8,364 bases of DNA from assembly GCA_016287975.1 (NCBI GenBank), contig JAEEXV010000146.1, forward strand, positions 1 through 8,364, read 5' to 3'. The notes beneath the pieces are model-generated. The model worked only from the letters and a program-made list of their open reading frames with translations, was not told where the DNA came from and did no database searches. The DNA comes from Lentisphaeria bacterium (lineage in GTDB: Bacteria > Verrucomicrobiota > Lentisphaeria > Oligosphaerales > Oligosphaeraceae). Numbering within the stretch: position 1 is the first letter of the stretch; the number at the start of each line of letters is the position of its first letter. The translations under genes and the position numbers were made by a program. Of the stretch, positions 1 through 7,570 are shown piece by piece.

Positions 1-20
1 ACCGACCCTCTTGGGGAACA
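1..20 (+). repeat. 20-bp direct repeat, left copy
   Basis: Bases 1-20 match 285-304 at 19 of 20 positions. The copy touches the window edge, so it may extend further left. Confidence 0.7.
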
Positions 21-137
21 TAGTGCCGAAAATAGATTCGCACCCAGCAGGGGTTGCGTCCGCGCCTTCGAAGCTTCCTCCACCCCGGGCCACGCGCCTT
101 CCGCCCTTGCAGGGCTCTGGAGAACGGGCACCCGCCC

Positions 138-174
138 CCAGGGGTTCCGGGCGCTGCGCGCCCTCCACCCCTGG
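138..174. repeat. Two-tier perfect inverted repeat (37-nt hairpin)
   Basis: The outer arms CCAGGGGT (138-145) and ACCCCTGG (167-174) pair perfectly over 8 bp. A symmetric TCC/TCC internal loop follows (146-148 and 164-166). The inner arms GGGCGC (149-154) and GCGCCC (158-163) pair perfectly around a TGC loop. Fourteen Watson-Crick pairs in 37 nt with a symmetric interruption suggests a conserved folded unit. No T-run follows on either strand, so it does not look like an intrinsic terminator. Confidence 0.75.
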
Positions 175-247
175 CTATGATCCAACGCCCTGCGGGGCTT
201 CCTTACACAGGCATGCCGCGCATCGTTTCGGGGATCGCTCCTCTCCC

Positions 248-264
248 ACACGCTTCTGGCGTGT
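248..264. repeat. Small perfect hairpin
   Basis: ACACGC (248-253) and GCGTGT (259-264) pair perfectly around a TTCTG loop. It is part of the hairpin series between the two 20-bp direct repeats. Confidence 0.6.
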
Positions 265-284
265 CTGCATTATGAAGGGCTGTT

Positions 285-304
285 ACCGAGCCTCTTGGGG
301 AACA
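285..304 (+). repeat. 20-bp direct repeat, right copy
   Basis: Second copy of the ACCGA-S-CCTCTTGGGGAACA repeat. It marks an abrupt change in composition: the hairpin-rich GC block lies to the left and noticeably AT-richer DNA to the right, as expected if it is the edge of an inserted or duplicated element. Confidence 0.7.
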
Positions 305-360
305 GCGCATCCTTAATTTAGAACCATCCTTGAACTTTTTCAGTCATTCCGTGTTTTTAT

Positions 361-388
361 CGGACAGCAATGATATAACACGTATAAT
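361..388 (+). promoter_or_regulatory. Possible plus-strand promoter antisense to the operon 3' end
   Basis: CGGACA (361-366, four of six matches to a -35 box) is followed after 16 bp by TATAAT (383-388, perfect -10 box). Just upstream, TGATATAAC (371-379) resembles an extended -10 element. Transcription from here would run into the sialidase-like gene in antisense. No plausible plus-strand gene follows, and AT-rich DNA in a GC-rich genome yields such matches by chance. Confidence 0.2.
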
Positions 389-424
389 CCAAAATACGCG
401 GAATCTTACACGGTTCGCGACGAT

Positions 425-469
425 TTCCGATCTGCGGAACGCTTTTCAGGGCTTTAATACGGGAAGCGT
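425..469 (-). terminator. Weak candidate terminator hairpins after the operon
   Basis: Reading the minus strand from the operon stop at 485, ACGCTT (469-464) can pair with AAGCGT (444-439) around a 19-nt loop. TTCCG (439-435) then pairs with CGGAA (429-425) around a 5-nt loop. The stems are short and no U-run follows, so this is not a convincing intrinsic terminator; Rho-dependent ending is equally possible. Confidence 0.2.
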
Positions 470-484
470 GCCGTCCAAGGGGCA

Positions 485-1558
485 TCACTTCTCGAAGTGC
501 ATGAACCGATGCATCACGTTGACGCAGGTCGCGTTGGCGGGGGTATCGCCGTAGCGGTCGGAATACTGGACAAGCAGGGTCTCCGTGCCGTCTGGCTTCT
601 TCAGCAGGAGGTTGTTGGAGTAGTAGCACGAACTCTTCTCGGGTTCCATCAGGAAGCCGTCGTCCCAGTGCAGGCCGTCGCGCGAGGTGTAGACGATGAA
701 TCCCTTGCCCCACGTGGCGTCCTGGTAGGCGCGGCCGTGCATGACATAGCCGCCGCCCAGGCGCGAGATCTGGATGTTGCGGATGCCCAGTGAAAGGCGG
801 CACTCTGGCTGGCGCTCCCAGGTGAGCCCGCCGTCGCGGCTGACGCTCTCCGCCAGCAGATAGCCATTCCAGATGTTGTTGGCGTAGGCGACCAGCGTGC
901 CGTCCGTCCTGAACTGCAAGGCGCCGTAGGCATGGCCGAGGTTGTCGATGTCGACGACGCTGGCGAGGTGGAACGACTTGCCGCCGTCATGGCTGCGGTA
1001 GAGGCGGTAGAGGTGCTCGGGCTTGACGCCGACATGCTCCTCGTTGCAGAAGAGCAAGGCGTAGATGACGCCGTCGTGGACGACCGCCGCATAGAGCCGC
1101 CCCGCGTAGGGCGCCATCTCGATGGGTTCGGTCCACGTCTTCCCCTGGTCGAAACTCTGGAGAGTCATGACGGTGGCCCACGGGGTGCAGCAAAGCGGCG
1201 AGGACTGGGAGTTGCGCAGCGCGAAGAGGGTGATGACGCCGTTGCAGCACACCGCCTTTTCAATGGAAATCGAGAAGACGCCGTCCAGCAGCGCCTGGCG
1301 CGAATACGGCAGGTCGAATGTCTCGCCCCAGGTCGCGCCGTAGTCGTCCGAATAGTGGTATTCGACCCATCCGAAGGCGGAGTGCCCGCAGCAGCGGACG
1401 CCCGAGCAGTTGGAGTTGAAGGCCAGGACGCGTCCAGGGGCGACTTCCACCATGGCGTGCGTCATGTGCCCACTGCGTCCCCGCGCGCGGTTGTCGATGA
1501 ACAACTCGGGCTCGCTGATGTGCAGCCGCCCCGCGATTCCGTCAAAAACCTGTTCCAT
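485..1558 (-). CDS. Asp-box beta-propeller protein, sialidase/BNR-like
   Basis: This 357-residue protein carries a regular series of Asp-box motifs (S-x-D-x-G-x-x-W/F): SDDYGATW at 70-77, SFDQGKTW at 135-142, SHDGGKSF at 189-196, SRDGGLTW at 240-247 and a one-residue-short SRDGLHW at 292-298. Such spacing is typical of the six-bladed propeller of sialidases (GH33 and relatives) and other BNR proteins. The arginine triad and Tyr/Glu pair of true sialidases cannot be assigned by eye, so sialic acid hydrolysis is not established. There is no signal peptide, which suggests the cytoplasm. Cysteine doublets stand out (C56-C57, C104-C105, C123-C124). A longer frame opens at 1699, but the ATG at 1558 is preferred: AGGGAG lies 9 nt upstream, and the preceding 47 codons read like a shadow of the upstream gene. 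It overlaps the GH42-like gene by 17 bp and is the last gene of the operon. Confidence 0.8.
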   Translation of the reverse strand: MEQVFDGIAGRLHISEPELFIDNRARGRSGHMTHAMVEVAPGRVLAFNSNCSGVRCCGHSAFGWVEYHYSDDYGATWGETFDLPYSRQALLDGVFSISIEKAVCCNGVITLFALRNSQSSPLCCTPWATVMTLQSFDQGKTWTEPIEMAPYAGRLYAAVVHDGVIYALLFCNEEHVGVKPEHLYRLYRSHDGGKSFHLASVVDIDNLGHAYGALQFRTDGTLVAYANNIWNGYLLAESVSRDGGLTWERQPECRLSLGIRNIQISRLGGGYVMHGRAYQDATWGKGFIVYTSRDGLHWDDGFLMEPEKSSCYYSNNLLLKKPDGTETLLVQYSDRYGDTPANATCVNVMHRFMHFEK

Positions 1559-4500
1559 TGACGCGTTCTCCCTGCTTGCCCATGACGGCATGACCACCTC
1601 CCCGCGGCACCAGACGGAAGAGCCGTGTCTCGTAGTGCGCGAAGGGGAGTTCCACCTCGGTGGCGCCAGCGGCGACCCGCTTGTCGCCTGGCAGTTCAAA
1701 CCAGTCCGCAGGATAGGCGCTCCGCACGACGATCCTGCGCGCCTGCTCCTGGTTGCTGACCGCGAGGAAGCCGTTGCCCGCGTTCACGATGACATCCCCG
1801 TCCGCGGCGATCAGCGTCCCCGATTCGCGCACCAGCCGCGACAGCGTCGCCTGCGGGATGTCTGGCACCGCGACATAGACGACCGTATGCTTCTTCCCCT
1901 GGATTCGGGCCGCGGCGATCTTGTCGGGATGCTCCGTGCCGTCCAGCCGCAGCGCCGCGAGCGCCTCCACGCCAGGTCGCGGCGTCAAATAGAAGACAGG
2001 CCCGATCTTGTCGGAGAAGGTCTCCTTCTGGCCCTTGTCCCACCAGATGGTGCAGTCCACCGCCTCCCCGACGTTCCATTGGGCGCCGAGGATATGCTCC
2101 TCGCGGAGCATGGAGACCTTTTCGACCCCCAGCAGATCGGCGATGCCAGCCGTCGAGACGGAGGTGTCCTGTCGGTTGAAGTCGTCGTCGTGGAAGCCAG
2201 GCGCGTAGAAGAAGAGGACGGTGCGCCCGTCGGCCTTCACTCGGGTGTTGATGAGGCGCCGCAACTCCGCGTTGAGATGGAAGGCATTGTAGAATGCCAC
2301 GAAACGGTATTCGCGCAGGCGGCCGCTCTTGACGAGTTGCGGCAGGTCCTCCAGCGCCATGATGTCGCAGCCCGCGCCTGTGCGCAGGAACTTGTGCAGA
2401 TTCTGGTAGAGCAGCCGCGCGTGGACGGTGTTGGCGGGTGACATCAAATCCAGGAACCAGGCGCTTTGCTCGCTGACCAGCAGCGCGATGCGGTTGCCGA
2501 CGGCGGGGGCCTGGACGGGCGGCCGCTCCGCGGCCTGGCGCAGGCATTTCAGTTCGTCCATGACCGCAGGGTCGGAGAAGAAGCGCACGCCCTTCGGCCC
2601 CGCGGAGCCATAGCTCCAGCCGAGGAACCACGCGCCGAAGTTCTTGGCCAGCATCGTGCCCGCGATCTTGCGCAGGTGCATCGCCACCTCGCGGCGGCTG
2701 AAGTTGAGGCCGATCGAAACTGCGTGCGTCCGCAGGTCGCCCTCCGCAAAATAGGCCTTGCCGTACAGCCCTGGCGAATCGGTGAGGACGCTGTAGAAGA
2801 CGGGCAGATCCAGCGTGTGGCACCACTGCGGTGAACTGAAGAAGTCGAAGTCGGGGCTCTCCCGCAGCAGTTTGGCGGCCGCATGGCCAGAATAGACCGA
2901 ACTGCCCACGGGGTTGTTGACCAGCTGCGGGAAGACGTAGCCCGCGTAGGAACCGACCACCAGCCGACGGTCGGAGGCCTCCTTGACCGCCCTGGCCGCG
3001 GTCAACAGCACCTCGGCGCGCGTCGTGGAGCAGAACTCGTTCAGATCCTCCGCCGCGCGCCCGTCCCGCCGCCCGTCCCGAAAGATGAAGCGGTCGCGGG
3101 GGCGGTCGCGCCAGAGCATGATCTTCTGGATGCGGTCGTGCGGCCAGAGTTCCAGCGAAAGCAGCTCGCGCTTCTTCGCGCCGACGGGCAGTTTCCACGC
3201 CTTCGCGAAGTCGTCGTCCGTCGCATAGCGGCGGTCGAGGAAGCGGACCAGCGCCTGGCGCGCGGCGGGGCCGAAGTCGCCCGCCAGGCAGCTGTCCCGA
3301 TTGCGTCTGCCCTTGGCGAAGTCATAGCGGTCGACGCCCCAGTTGTTCTCATACGCCAGCCCCAGGTCGAAGGCGACGGCGACCACGCTGTTCGCGAACG
3401 GATGCTTCCGCAGTCGCGCCACCAGTTCATAGACGGAATCGTAGAGAATCCTGCGGTATTCCGCGCTGCCCAGGCTGGCCCGCACCTGGAGGTTGCCGAC
3501 GCCGCGGTTGTTGTAGAAGCCCATCAGGCGGCTGCCGTCCCCCAGTTCAATCTGCTCGTCGGGATGCGCGAAGAGCCATTCGGCAAGCGGGTCCAGGTTG
3601 AACACGAGCATGAACTTGACACGCGGATCCTTGCCGAGCGCATACCGCGCGGCGTGCTCGAAGATGCGCATCGCCTGCGCCAGGACATCCTGGCGGCATT
3701 CGGGCGGGGCGACGACGGACATCTGGTGGATGCGCACCATCTGCAAGGCGCCGTGGTCCAGTTGGTCCGCCACGCGCCCCGCGGTCATTCGGTTGTCCGC
3801 CAGGAAGAACGGCGCCGTCCACTTCCCGTCCACCAGAAACCGCCCCGCCTTCACCTCGGCCTTCGGGAAGCCTGGCGGGAGCACAGGAAGTCCCGCTCCC
3901 GCCTGCAGCAGCAACTGCCCATTGACGGGGGCGGGGAGCATGGCGCCGACGCGGCTCCTCAGGAATGCCTGCTGCTTCCCGTTGGAGACCGCCAGGCGCA
4001 CTGCGAGACACGGCGACACCTCCTCCACCCAACTGCCGCTGATGACGCAGCGCTTCCGCCCCTGGTCGCCTTCCTGAAGCGACTGGTCGGGGGACGAAAT
4101 GGCGATGCCCAGGCCGTAGTCGGCGTACAATTCCACTGGCATTTCCCCATAGCGCGCCGTGACGCGATACGAATGGCGCAGGGGCCTGGGGATGTCGAAC
4201 TCCAGTTCCAGGCGGTAGGCCTCCCCGTCCCTGGGAATCGCGGGCGTCAATTTCCAGGAAAGCAACTCCACCTCGTCCGCGAAAAACGGCTCGCTGGCGT
4301 CCACAGTCCAAAAGTCTCCAGGATAGCCATTGGCGCGGAAACGATTGTGGGCCTTCTTCCAGTCGGCGAAGCCTTCTCTCCGCGACTCCCACCCATCCGA
4401 CACATCCAGCGAGGCGGTCGTCGTCTGGCCGTTGCTCTCGATGTACTGGACGCTGCCATCGGCATATCGGATCGCCAGCCGATAGAGCACCCCGAAAAGC

Positions 4501-5387
4501 CCGCTGGCGATGTCGGTCTTGTCGGCGGCGCAGGAGAGGAGGTTCTGCTCTTCCAGCAGCGCCACTGGCACGTCGATGCGCAAGGCCGACGGCTTGGATT
4601 CTGGCACGGTCAGCGGCGTACGGGCCAGCTTCCGCCCATTGAGATAGAATTGCGCCTGGTTGTAGGCGGCGGCGATGAGGACGGCCTCCTCGGGCTTTCT
4701 TCCGACGAGGGCAAACGGGGTGCGGAAATGACTCGTGACGGGTCCGCGTTGCGGGACTTTCTTCGCGCCGTCTGGCGCCCAGATGAACGCCGCCCCGCCG
4801 CTGCTCAGCCGTGGCACAAAGGCAAGCGCCTCCTGCGCGGCCGCGGGCGGCCCAGGCAGCTGCAGTTCGCGGATGGCCACCCGCTCGCCCGCCGCGGTCT
4901 CGAAAGAGATCCGAAGCCGCTGCACGTCGTGAAGCACCTGCGGGAAACGCAGGGAAAAGATGGCATTCCGAACGGGATAGGTGCCGAGTTCCCGCCAGCG
5001 CCCATACTGCCGCGCCTCGAGCTTCAATTGCCGTGGCAGCGTGCTTTTCCCTGCGTAGGATTCAGGGACTTTCCCCGCGAACCGACTCAGATAGGAGTAG
5101 TCCCGCGTATATTGGAACTCCATCGGCGTGAAGTCCAGGCGGATTCCGCTCAGGGAGACATTCCGCTTGAACCAGTGGATGTCGAGGTCGTGGTCGTTCT
5201 GCGCGGCCCCCGAAATCCACGCCGTCTCGCCCTTCCCGTCCTGCATCGCCCCCGCCCGATACGGCGCCTTTTCCGCAGAATCGCTGGCCGTGATGATCGC
5301 GCCCTGGCGGATCCAGTCGATCTCGCCGCCCGAAAGCCCCGCCGACGCCAGCACGAGCAAGATGATCGGGACTATCCTCATGCCCAT
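1542..5387 (-). CDS. Large secreted GH42-like (clan GH-A) glycoside hydrolase with discoidin-like N-terminus
   Basis: This 1281-residue protein begins with a signal peptide (Arg4, hydrophobic 5-17, probable cleavage near G20-G21). Residues 27-180 resemble an F5/8 type C (discoidin) carbohydrate-binding fold, with DGKGETAW at 50-57 and an aromatic-rich strand region. Residues 180-510 look like beta-sandwich material. Residues about 515-945 read as a TIM barrel: E680 in AYENNWG sits where the GH-A acid/base glutamate would follow strand 4, and E882 in YFAEGDLRTH where the nucleophile is expected. Residues 965-1130 resemble the amidotransferase-like trimerisation domain of GH42, and 1195-1260 a C-terminal beta domain ending in YETRLFRL. 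Beta-galactosidase-like activity is the nearest guess, but the catalytic assignments and substrate are unproven. ATG at 5387 has AGGA 7 nt upstream; ATG at 5381 (residue 3) is an alternative. It lies 3 bp after the pseudopilin stop. Confidence 0.8.
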   Translation of the reverse strand: MGMRIVPIILLVLASAGLSGGEIDWIRQGAIITASDSAEKAPYRAGAMQDGKGETAWISGAAQNDHDLDIHWFKRNVSLSGIRLDFTPMEFQYTRDYSYLSRFAGKVPESYAGKSTLPRQLKLEARQYGRWRELGTYPVRNAIFSLRFPQVLHDVQRLRISFETAAGERVAIRELQLPGPPAAAQEALAFVPRLSSGGAAFIWAPDGAKKVPQRGPVTSHFRTPFALVGRKPEEAVLIAAAYNQAQFYLNGRKLARTPLTVPESKPSALRIDVPVALLEEQNLLSCAADKTDIASGLFGVLYRLAIRYADGSVQYIESNGQTTTASLDVSDGWESRREGFADWKKAHNRFRANGYPGDFWTVDASEPFFADEVELLSWKLTPAIPRDGEAYRLELEFDIPRPLRHSYRVTARYGEMPVELYADYGLGIAISSPDQSLQEGDQGRKRCVISGSWVEEVSPCLAVRLAVSNGKQQAFLRSRVGAMLPAPVNGQLLLQAGAGLPVLPPGFPKAEVKAGRFLVDGKWTAPFFLADNRMTAGRVADQLDHGALQMVRIHQMSVVAPPECRQDVLAQAMRIFEHAARYALGKDPRVKFMLVFNLDPLAEWLFAHPDEQIELGDGSRLMGFYNNRGVGNLQVRASLGSAEYRRILYDSVYELVARLRKHPFANSVVAVAFDLGLAYENNWGVDRYDFAKGRRNRDSCLAGDFGPAARQALVRFLDRRYATDDDFAKAWKLPVGAKKRELLSLELWPHDRIQKIMLWRDRPRDRFIFRDGRRDGRAAEDLNEFCSTTRAEVLLTAARAVKEASDRRLVVGSYAGYVFPQLVNNPVGSSVYSGHAAAKLLRESPDFDFFSSPQWCHTLDLPVFYSVLTDSPGLYGKAYFAEGDLRTHAVSIGLNFSRREVAMHLRKIAGTMLAKNFGAWFLGWSYGSAGPKGVRFFSDPAVMDELKCLRQAAERPPVQAPAVGNRIALLVSEQSAWFLDLMSPANTVHARLLYQNLHKFLRTGAGCDIMALEDLPQLVKSGRLREYRFVAFYNAFHLNAELRRLINTRVKADGRTVLFFYAPGFHDDDFNRQDTSVSTAGIADLLGVEKVSMLREEHILGAQWNVGEAVDCTIWWDKGQKETFSDKIGPVFYLTPRPGVEALAALRLDGTEHPDKIAAARIQGKKHTVVYVAVPDIPQATLSRLVRESGTLIAADGDVIVNAGNGFLAVSNQEQARRIVVRSAYPADWFELPGDKRVAAGATEVELPFAHYETRLFRLVPRGGGHAVMGKQGERVNGTGF
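1568..1573 (-). promoter_or_regulatory. Ribosome-binding site that fixes the start of the Asp-box gene
   Basis: AGGGAG on the minus strand, 9 nt before the ATG at 1558. It lies inside the last codons of the upstream glycoside hydrolase gene, whose stop is at 1544-1542, so the two genes are probably translationally coupled. It argues against the longer frame starting at 1699. Confidence 0.6.
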
Positions 5388-5390
5388 GCC

Positions 5391-6049
<659 letters not shown>

Positions 6050-6053
<4 letters not shown>

Positions 6054-7453
6054 GAATGACCTCCTTCTAGTGGAATGGATGAACTATTCTGAACTTTCGC
6101 TTCCAACTCAACTGTCAAATTTCGGCAGACCTCGCGCGGATCCTGCGACAGCGGGATCTCCTCCATGAAATCCCACAACTTGCGGCGGGAGATGAAATCC
6201 CGCGCCGCCTCCGAAAGCCCCTCGAAACGGAGCGTCCCCATCGCCACGCCGCCATGGGCGGCCGAGGCCACCGTGAAGATTGGATCCAACTGCTCCCCAT
6301 GCCGCCATTCGAACTCCGCCAGCGCACGGAACTCCTCCGCCGTGAGCCCCGTCCTGGCACGCTGGTGGAAACGCACCAGACGGCACTGGATTTCATCGAG
6401 ATGCCGTTCCAGGGGGAAGCCCGCGTCGGTGCAGAAGTAGCGCATGCCGCTCTCTGGCAGCAGCCGCTCCAGTGCCGTCGGCGGGGCCGATCGGCGCCCC
6501 GCGGCCAGCGCGCGGAAAGTCTCCGCAAACGCCCCGTATCCTGGCTCGTAGGCCTCGTAGCAGACGCCCGCCAGCCCCAGTCTGCGGTAGGTCTCCTGGT
6601 CCTCCAGGTAGACCCCGGCATTGTGCTGCGAGATGCCCCAGTAGCCCTGGCACATCACATTCTCGTGGATGTACACCTTGCCAGGGAAAAGGGCGTTCCA
6701 CTCCCGCAGGCGCTTCAGATAGTACTCGTTGGGCGTCTCCGCGTCCGCCATGCCCGCAGGGGCGGCATACTGCATCGCGAAGCGGTTGCAGGTGTCGCGG
6801 CTGGAGCCGATGGGGAAGAACGGATGTCGGTAGAAGGTGTCGAACATCAGGCGGTCCAGTTCCCCGTAGGCCTCATGCAGCCTGGGGACATGGTAGCGCT
6901 TGACATAGAGGTCGGTCTCCAGTTTGAGGTCGGGGCGCACTCGCCTCGCCGCCCGCAGAAACGCCTCCACAAACGGACGGTAGTGCTCGTGCTCCGGCAG
7001 CCGCCGGCATTGTTCGCAGCGGCAGAACATCAGCCCGTCCCCCGCGCGAATATGCACCCGCCTGATCCACGCCGGCACCTCGCGGAACCACTTCTCCGCG
7101 CCCTCCTCGAAGGCCGCAAGCGCCTCCGGGTTGGAGGCGCACGGATGCGTCTCGCATTCGGGACGCTCCGTGCACGCCCGGCCCTGCTCGTCCACCGCGA
7201 ACCAGGAACACTTCCAGTCCACCAGCGAGAAGAAGGAGCGCGGGCCAAAGGCCATCAGCGTCACTTCCACGCCCGCCTCCCGGCACTCCCGCTCAATCAA
7301 CTCCCGATACCGCCGCCACCCATAGTCGCTGTGCACGACGAGCGTCGTCAAATGAAGTTCCTTCATGCGACGGATGAAACGGCACAACTGCTCCGGAGTG
7401 TGCCGCAGCAGGCTCTCGCACGGGTTGAATCCTTTGATCGCAAAACTGTCCAT
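6050..7453 (-). CDS. TIM-barrel protein, DUF4838-like glycoside-hydrolase relative
   Basis: This 467-residue protein has no signal peptide. Barrel-like strands alternate with helices: [11 protein letters not shown] (37-47), VEVTLMAFG (62-70), [13 protein letters not shown] (131-143), LKLETDLYV (176-184), [10 protein letters not shown] (199-208), KVYIHENVM (259-267) and AGVCYEAYE (295-303). The [10 protein letters not shown] segment (C144, C146, C149), followed by a helix and RPDLKLET, is the feature that recalls the CxCxxC stretch of DUF4838 proteins, which occur beside glycan-degrading enzymes. E264, E300 and E303 are possible active-site acids. The activity is unknown. The chosen start is ATG 7453; an in-frame TTG at 7471 would add six residues. 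Neither has a clear Shine-Dalgarno, and the ATG lies 2 nt after the stop of a tiny upstream frame. It is the first gene of the operon, divergent from the AraC gene, and its last codons form the strong RBS of the pseudopilin gene. Confidence 0.75.
6060..6066 (-). promoter_or_regulatory. Strong ribosome-binding site embedded in the upstream gene
   Basis: AAGGAGG on the minus strand, 6 nt before the pseudopilin ATG at 6053. It is encoded by the E-G-G codons near the C-terminus of the DUF4838-like gene, whose TGA overlaps the ATG by 4 bp. It is the best Shine-Dalgarno sequence in the window, suggesting that the pseudopilin is translated more strongly than the gene before it. Confidence 0.85.
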
Positions 7454-7455
7454 GG

Positions 7456-7479
7456 TCAAATGGTCATCCAAATCGTCAT
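7456..7479 (-). other. Tiny upstream frame (MTIWMTI-stop) built from a 12-bp tandem repeat
   Basis: Two adjacent 12-bp direct repeats lie immediately before the first operon gene on the minus strand: ATGACGATTTGG (7479-7468) and ATGACCATTTGA (7467-7456), 10 of 12 identical. Read as codons they give a 7-residue frame ending in TGA two nucleotides before the ATG at 7453. They might be an upstream ORF coupled to the main start, a pair of protein-binding half-sites at the transcription start, or chance. No Shine-Dalgarno precedes the frame. Confidence 0.4.
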
Positions 7480-7489
7480 GTGCTATATT
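7461..7489 (+). promoter_or_regulatory. Candidate extended -10 promoter for the AraC gene
   Basis: TGGTCA (7461-7466, four of six) and TATATT (7484-7489, five of six) are spaced by 17 bp, and TGC precedes the -10 box as in an extended -10 promoter. It overlaps the operon promoter face to face, so the two would compete for RNA polymerase. The start near 7496 would leave a leader of about 115 nt before the AraC ATG. Confidence 0.4.
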
Positions 7490-7515
7490 TTACCAATGCC
7501 AGCCCCATTTCGCAA
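7487..7515 (-). promoter_or_regulatory. Candidate sigma-70 promoter for the four-gene operon
   Basis: On the minus strand, TTGCGA (7515-7510, four of six) and TAAAAT (7492-7487, five of six) are separated by exactly 17 bp. Transcription would start near 7480, giving a leader of roughly 27 nt to the ATG at 7453 and placing the 12-bp tandem repeat at the very 5' end of the mRNA. Confidence 0.45.
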
Positions 7516-7560
7516 GAGTAAAAATCAAGCAATGTGGGTAATAAAAATGCATCTGGCATT
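7495..7560. promoter_or_regulatory. Pair of inverted 16-bp sites, candidate operators
   Basis: AATGCCAGCCCCATTT on the plus strand (7495-7510) recurs on the minus strand as AATGCCAGATGCATTT (7560-7545), 13 of 16 identical with a perfect 8-bp core. The centres are about 50 bp apart. The first site fills the spacer of the operon promoter and covers the expected start of the AraC transcript; the second lies upstream of the operon -35 box. Length and position suit an AraC-type operator pair, although AraC proteins often use direct repeats. In the AraC transcript the arms could also pair as an RNA stem. Confidence 0.4.
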
Positions 7561-7570
7561 CTTTCGCAGC

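Larger units (their letters stand above)
1..304. repeat. GC-rich, hairpin-rich intergenic block bounded by 20-bp direct repeats
   Basis: No convincing gene is visible here. The block opens and closes with the direct repeat ACCGASCCTCTTGGGGAACA (1-20 and 285-304, one mismatch, C/G at the sixth base). Between the copies lie several short perfect inverted repeats: GCCCT-TGC-AGGGC at 103-115, a two-tier stem at 138-174, GCCC/GGGC at 187-198 and ACACGC/GCGTGT at 248-264. The style resembles GC-rich intergenic repeats scattered through many PVC-group genomes, but that is recalled resemblance only. The short open frames in it have no domain-like content. The left copy starts at window base 1, so the true left edge is unknown. 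It could be a non-autonomous mobile repeat, a structured RNA or an old duplication. Confidence 0.5.
305..484. other. AT-richer intergenic DNA downstream of the operon
   Basis: This is the 3' flank of the minus-strand operon. It is clearly less GC-rich than its surroundings, especially 316-420. A 74-codon plus-strand frame starting at 330 crosses into the antisense of the sialidase-like gene and has no recognisable domain or good ribosome-binding site, so it is not called as a gene. The stretch holds weak hairpins close to the operon stop (425-469) and a perfect TATAAT on the plus strand (383-388). Confidence 0.5.

Noticed and set aside
1..304. Possible CRISPR array or tRNA/rRNA fragment
   Set aside because: There are only two direct-repeat copies about 264 bp apart with no regular spacers, and no cloverleaf or rRNA-like sequence was recognised.
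11..316. Small plus-strand frames in the GC-rich block (101 and 73 codons)
   Set aside because: The translations are Pro/Arg/Ser-rich and simply follow the hairpin-forming DNA. No convincing ribosome-binding site, overlapping alternative frames, no domain.
330..554. 74-codon plus-strand frame downstream of the operon
   Set aside because: It runs into the antisense of the Asp-box gene, has no clear ribosome-binding site and no recognisable motif.
1559..1699. 47-codon N-terminal extension of the Asp-box protein
   Set aside because: It lies entirely inside the hydrolase gene, has no signal peptide or domain character, and a good Shine-Dalgarno exists just before the internal ATG at 1558.
7454..7471. 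TTG at 7471 as start of the DUF4838-like gene
   Set aside because: It adds only six residues, has no Shine-Dalgarno and uses a rare start; the in-frame ATG at 7453 is simpler, though TTG cannot be excluded.
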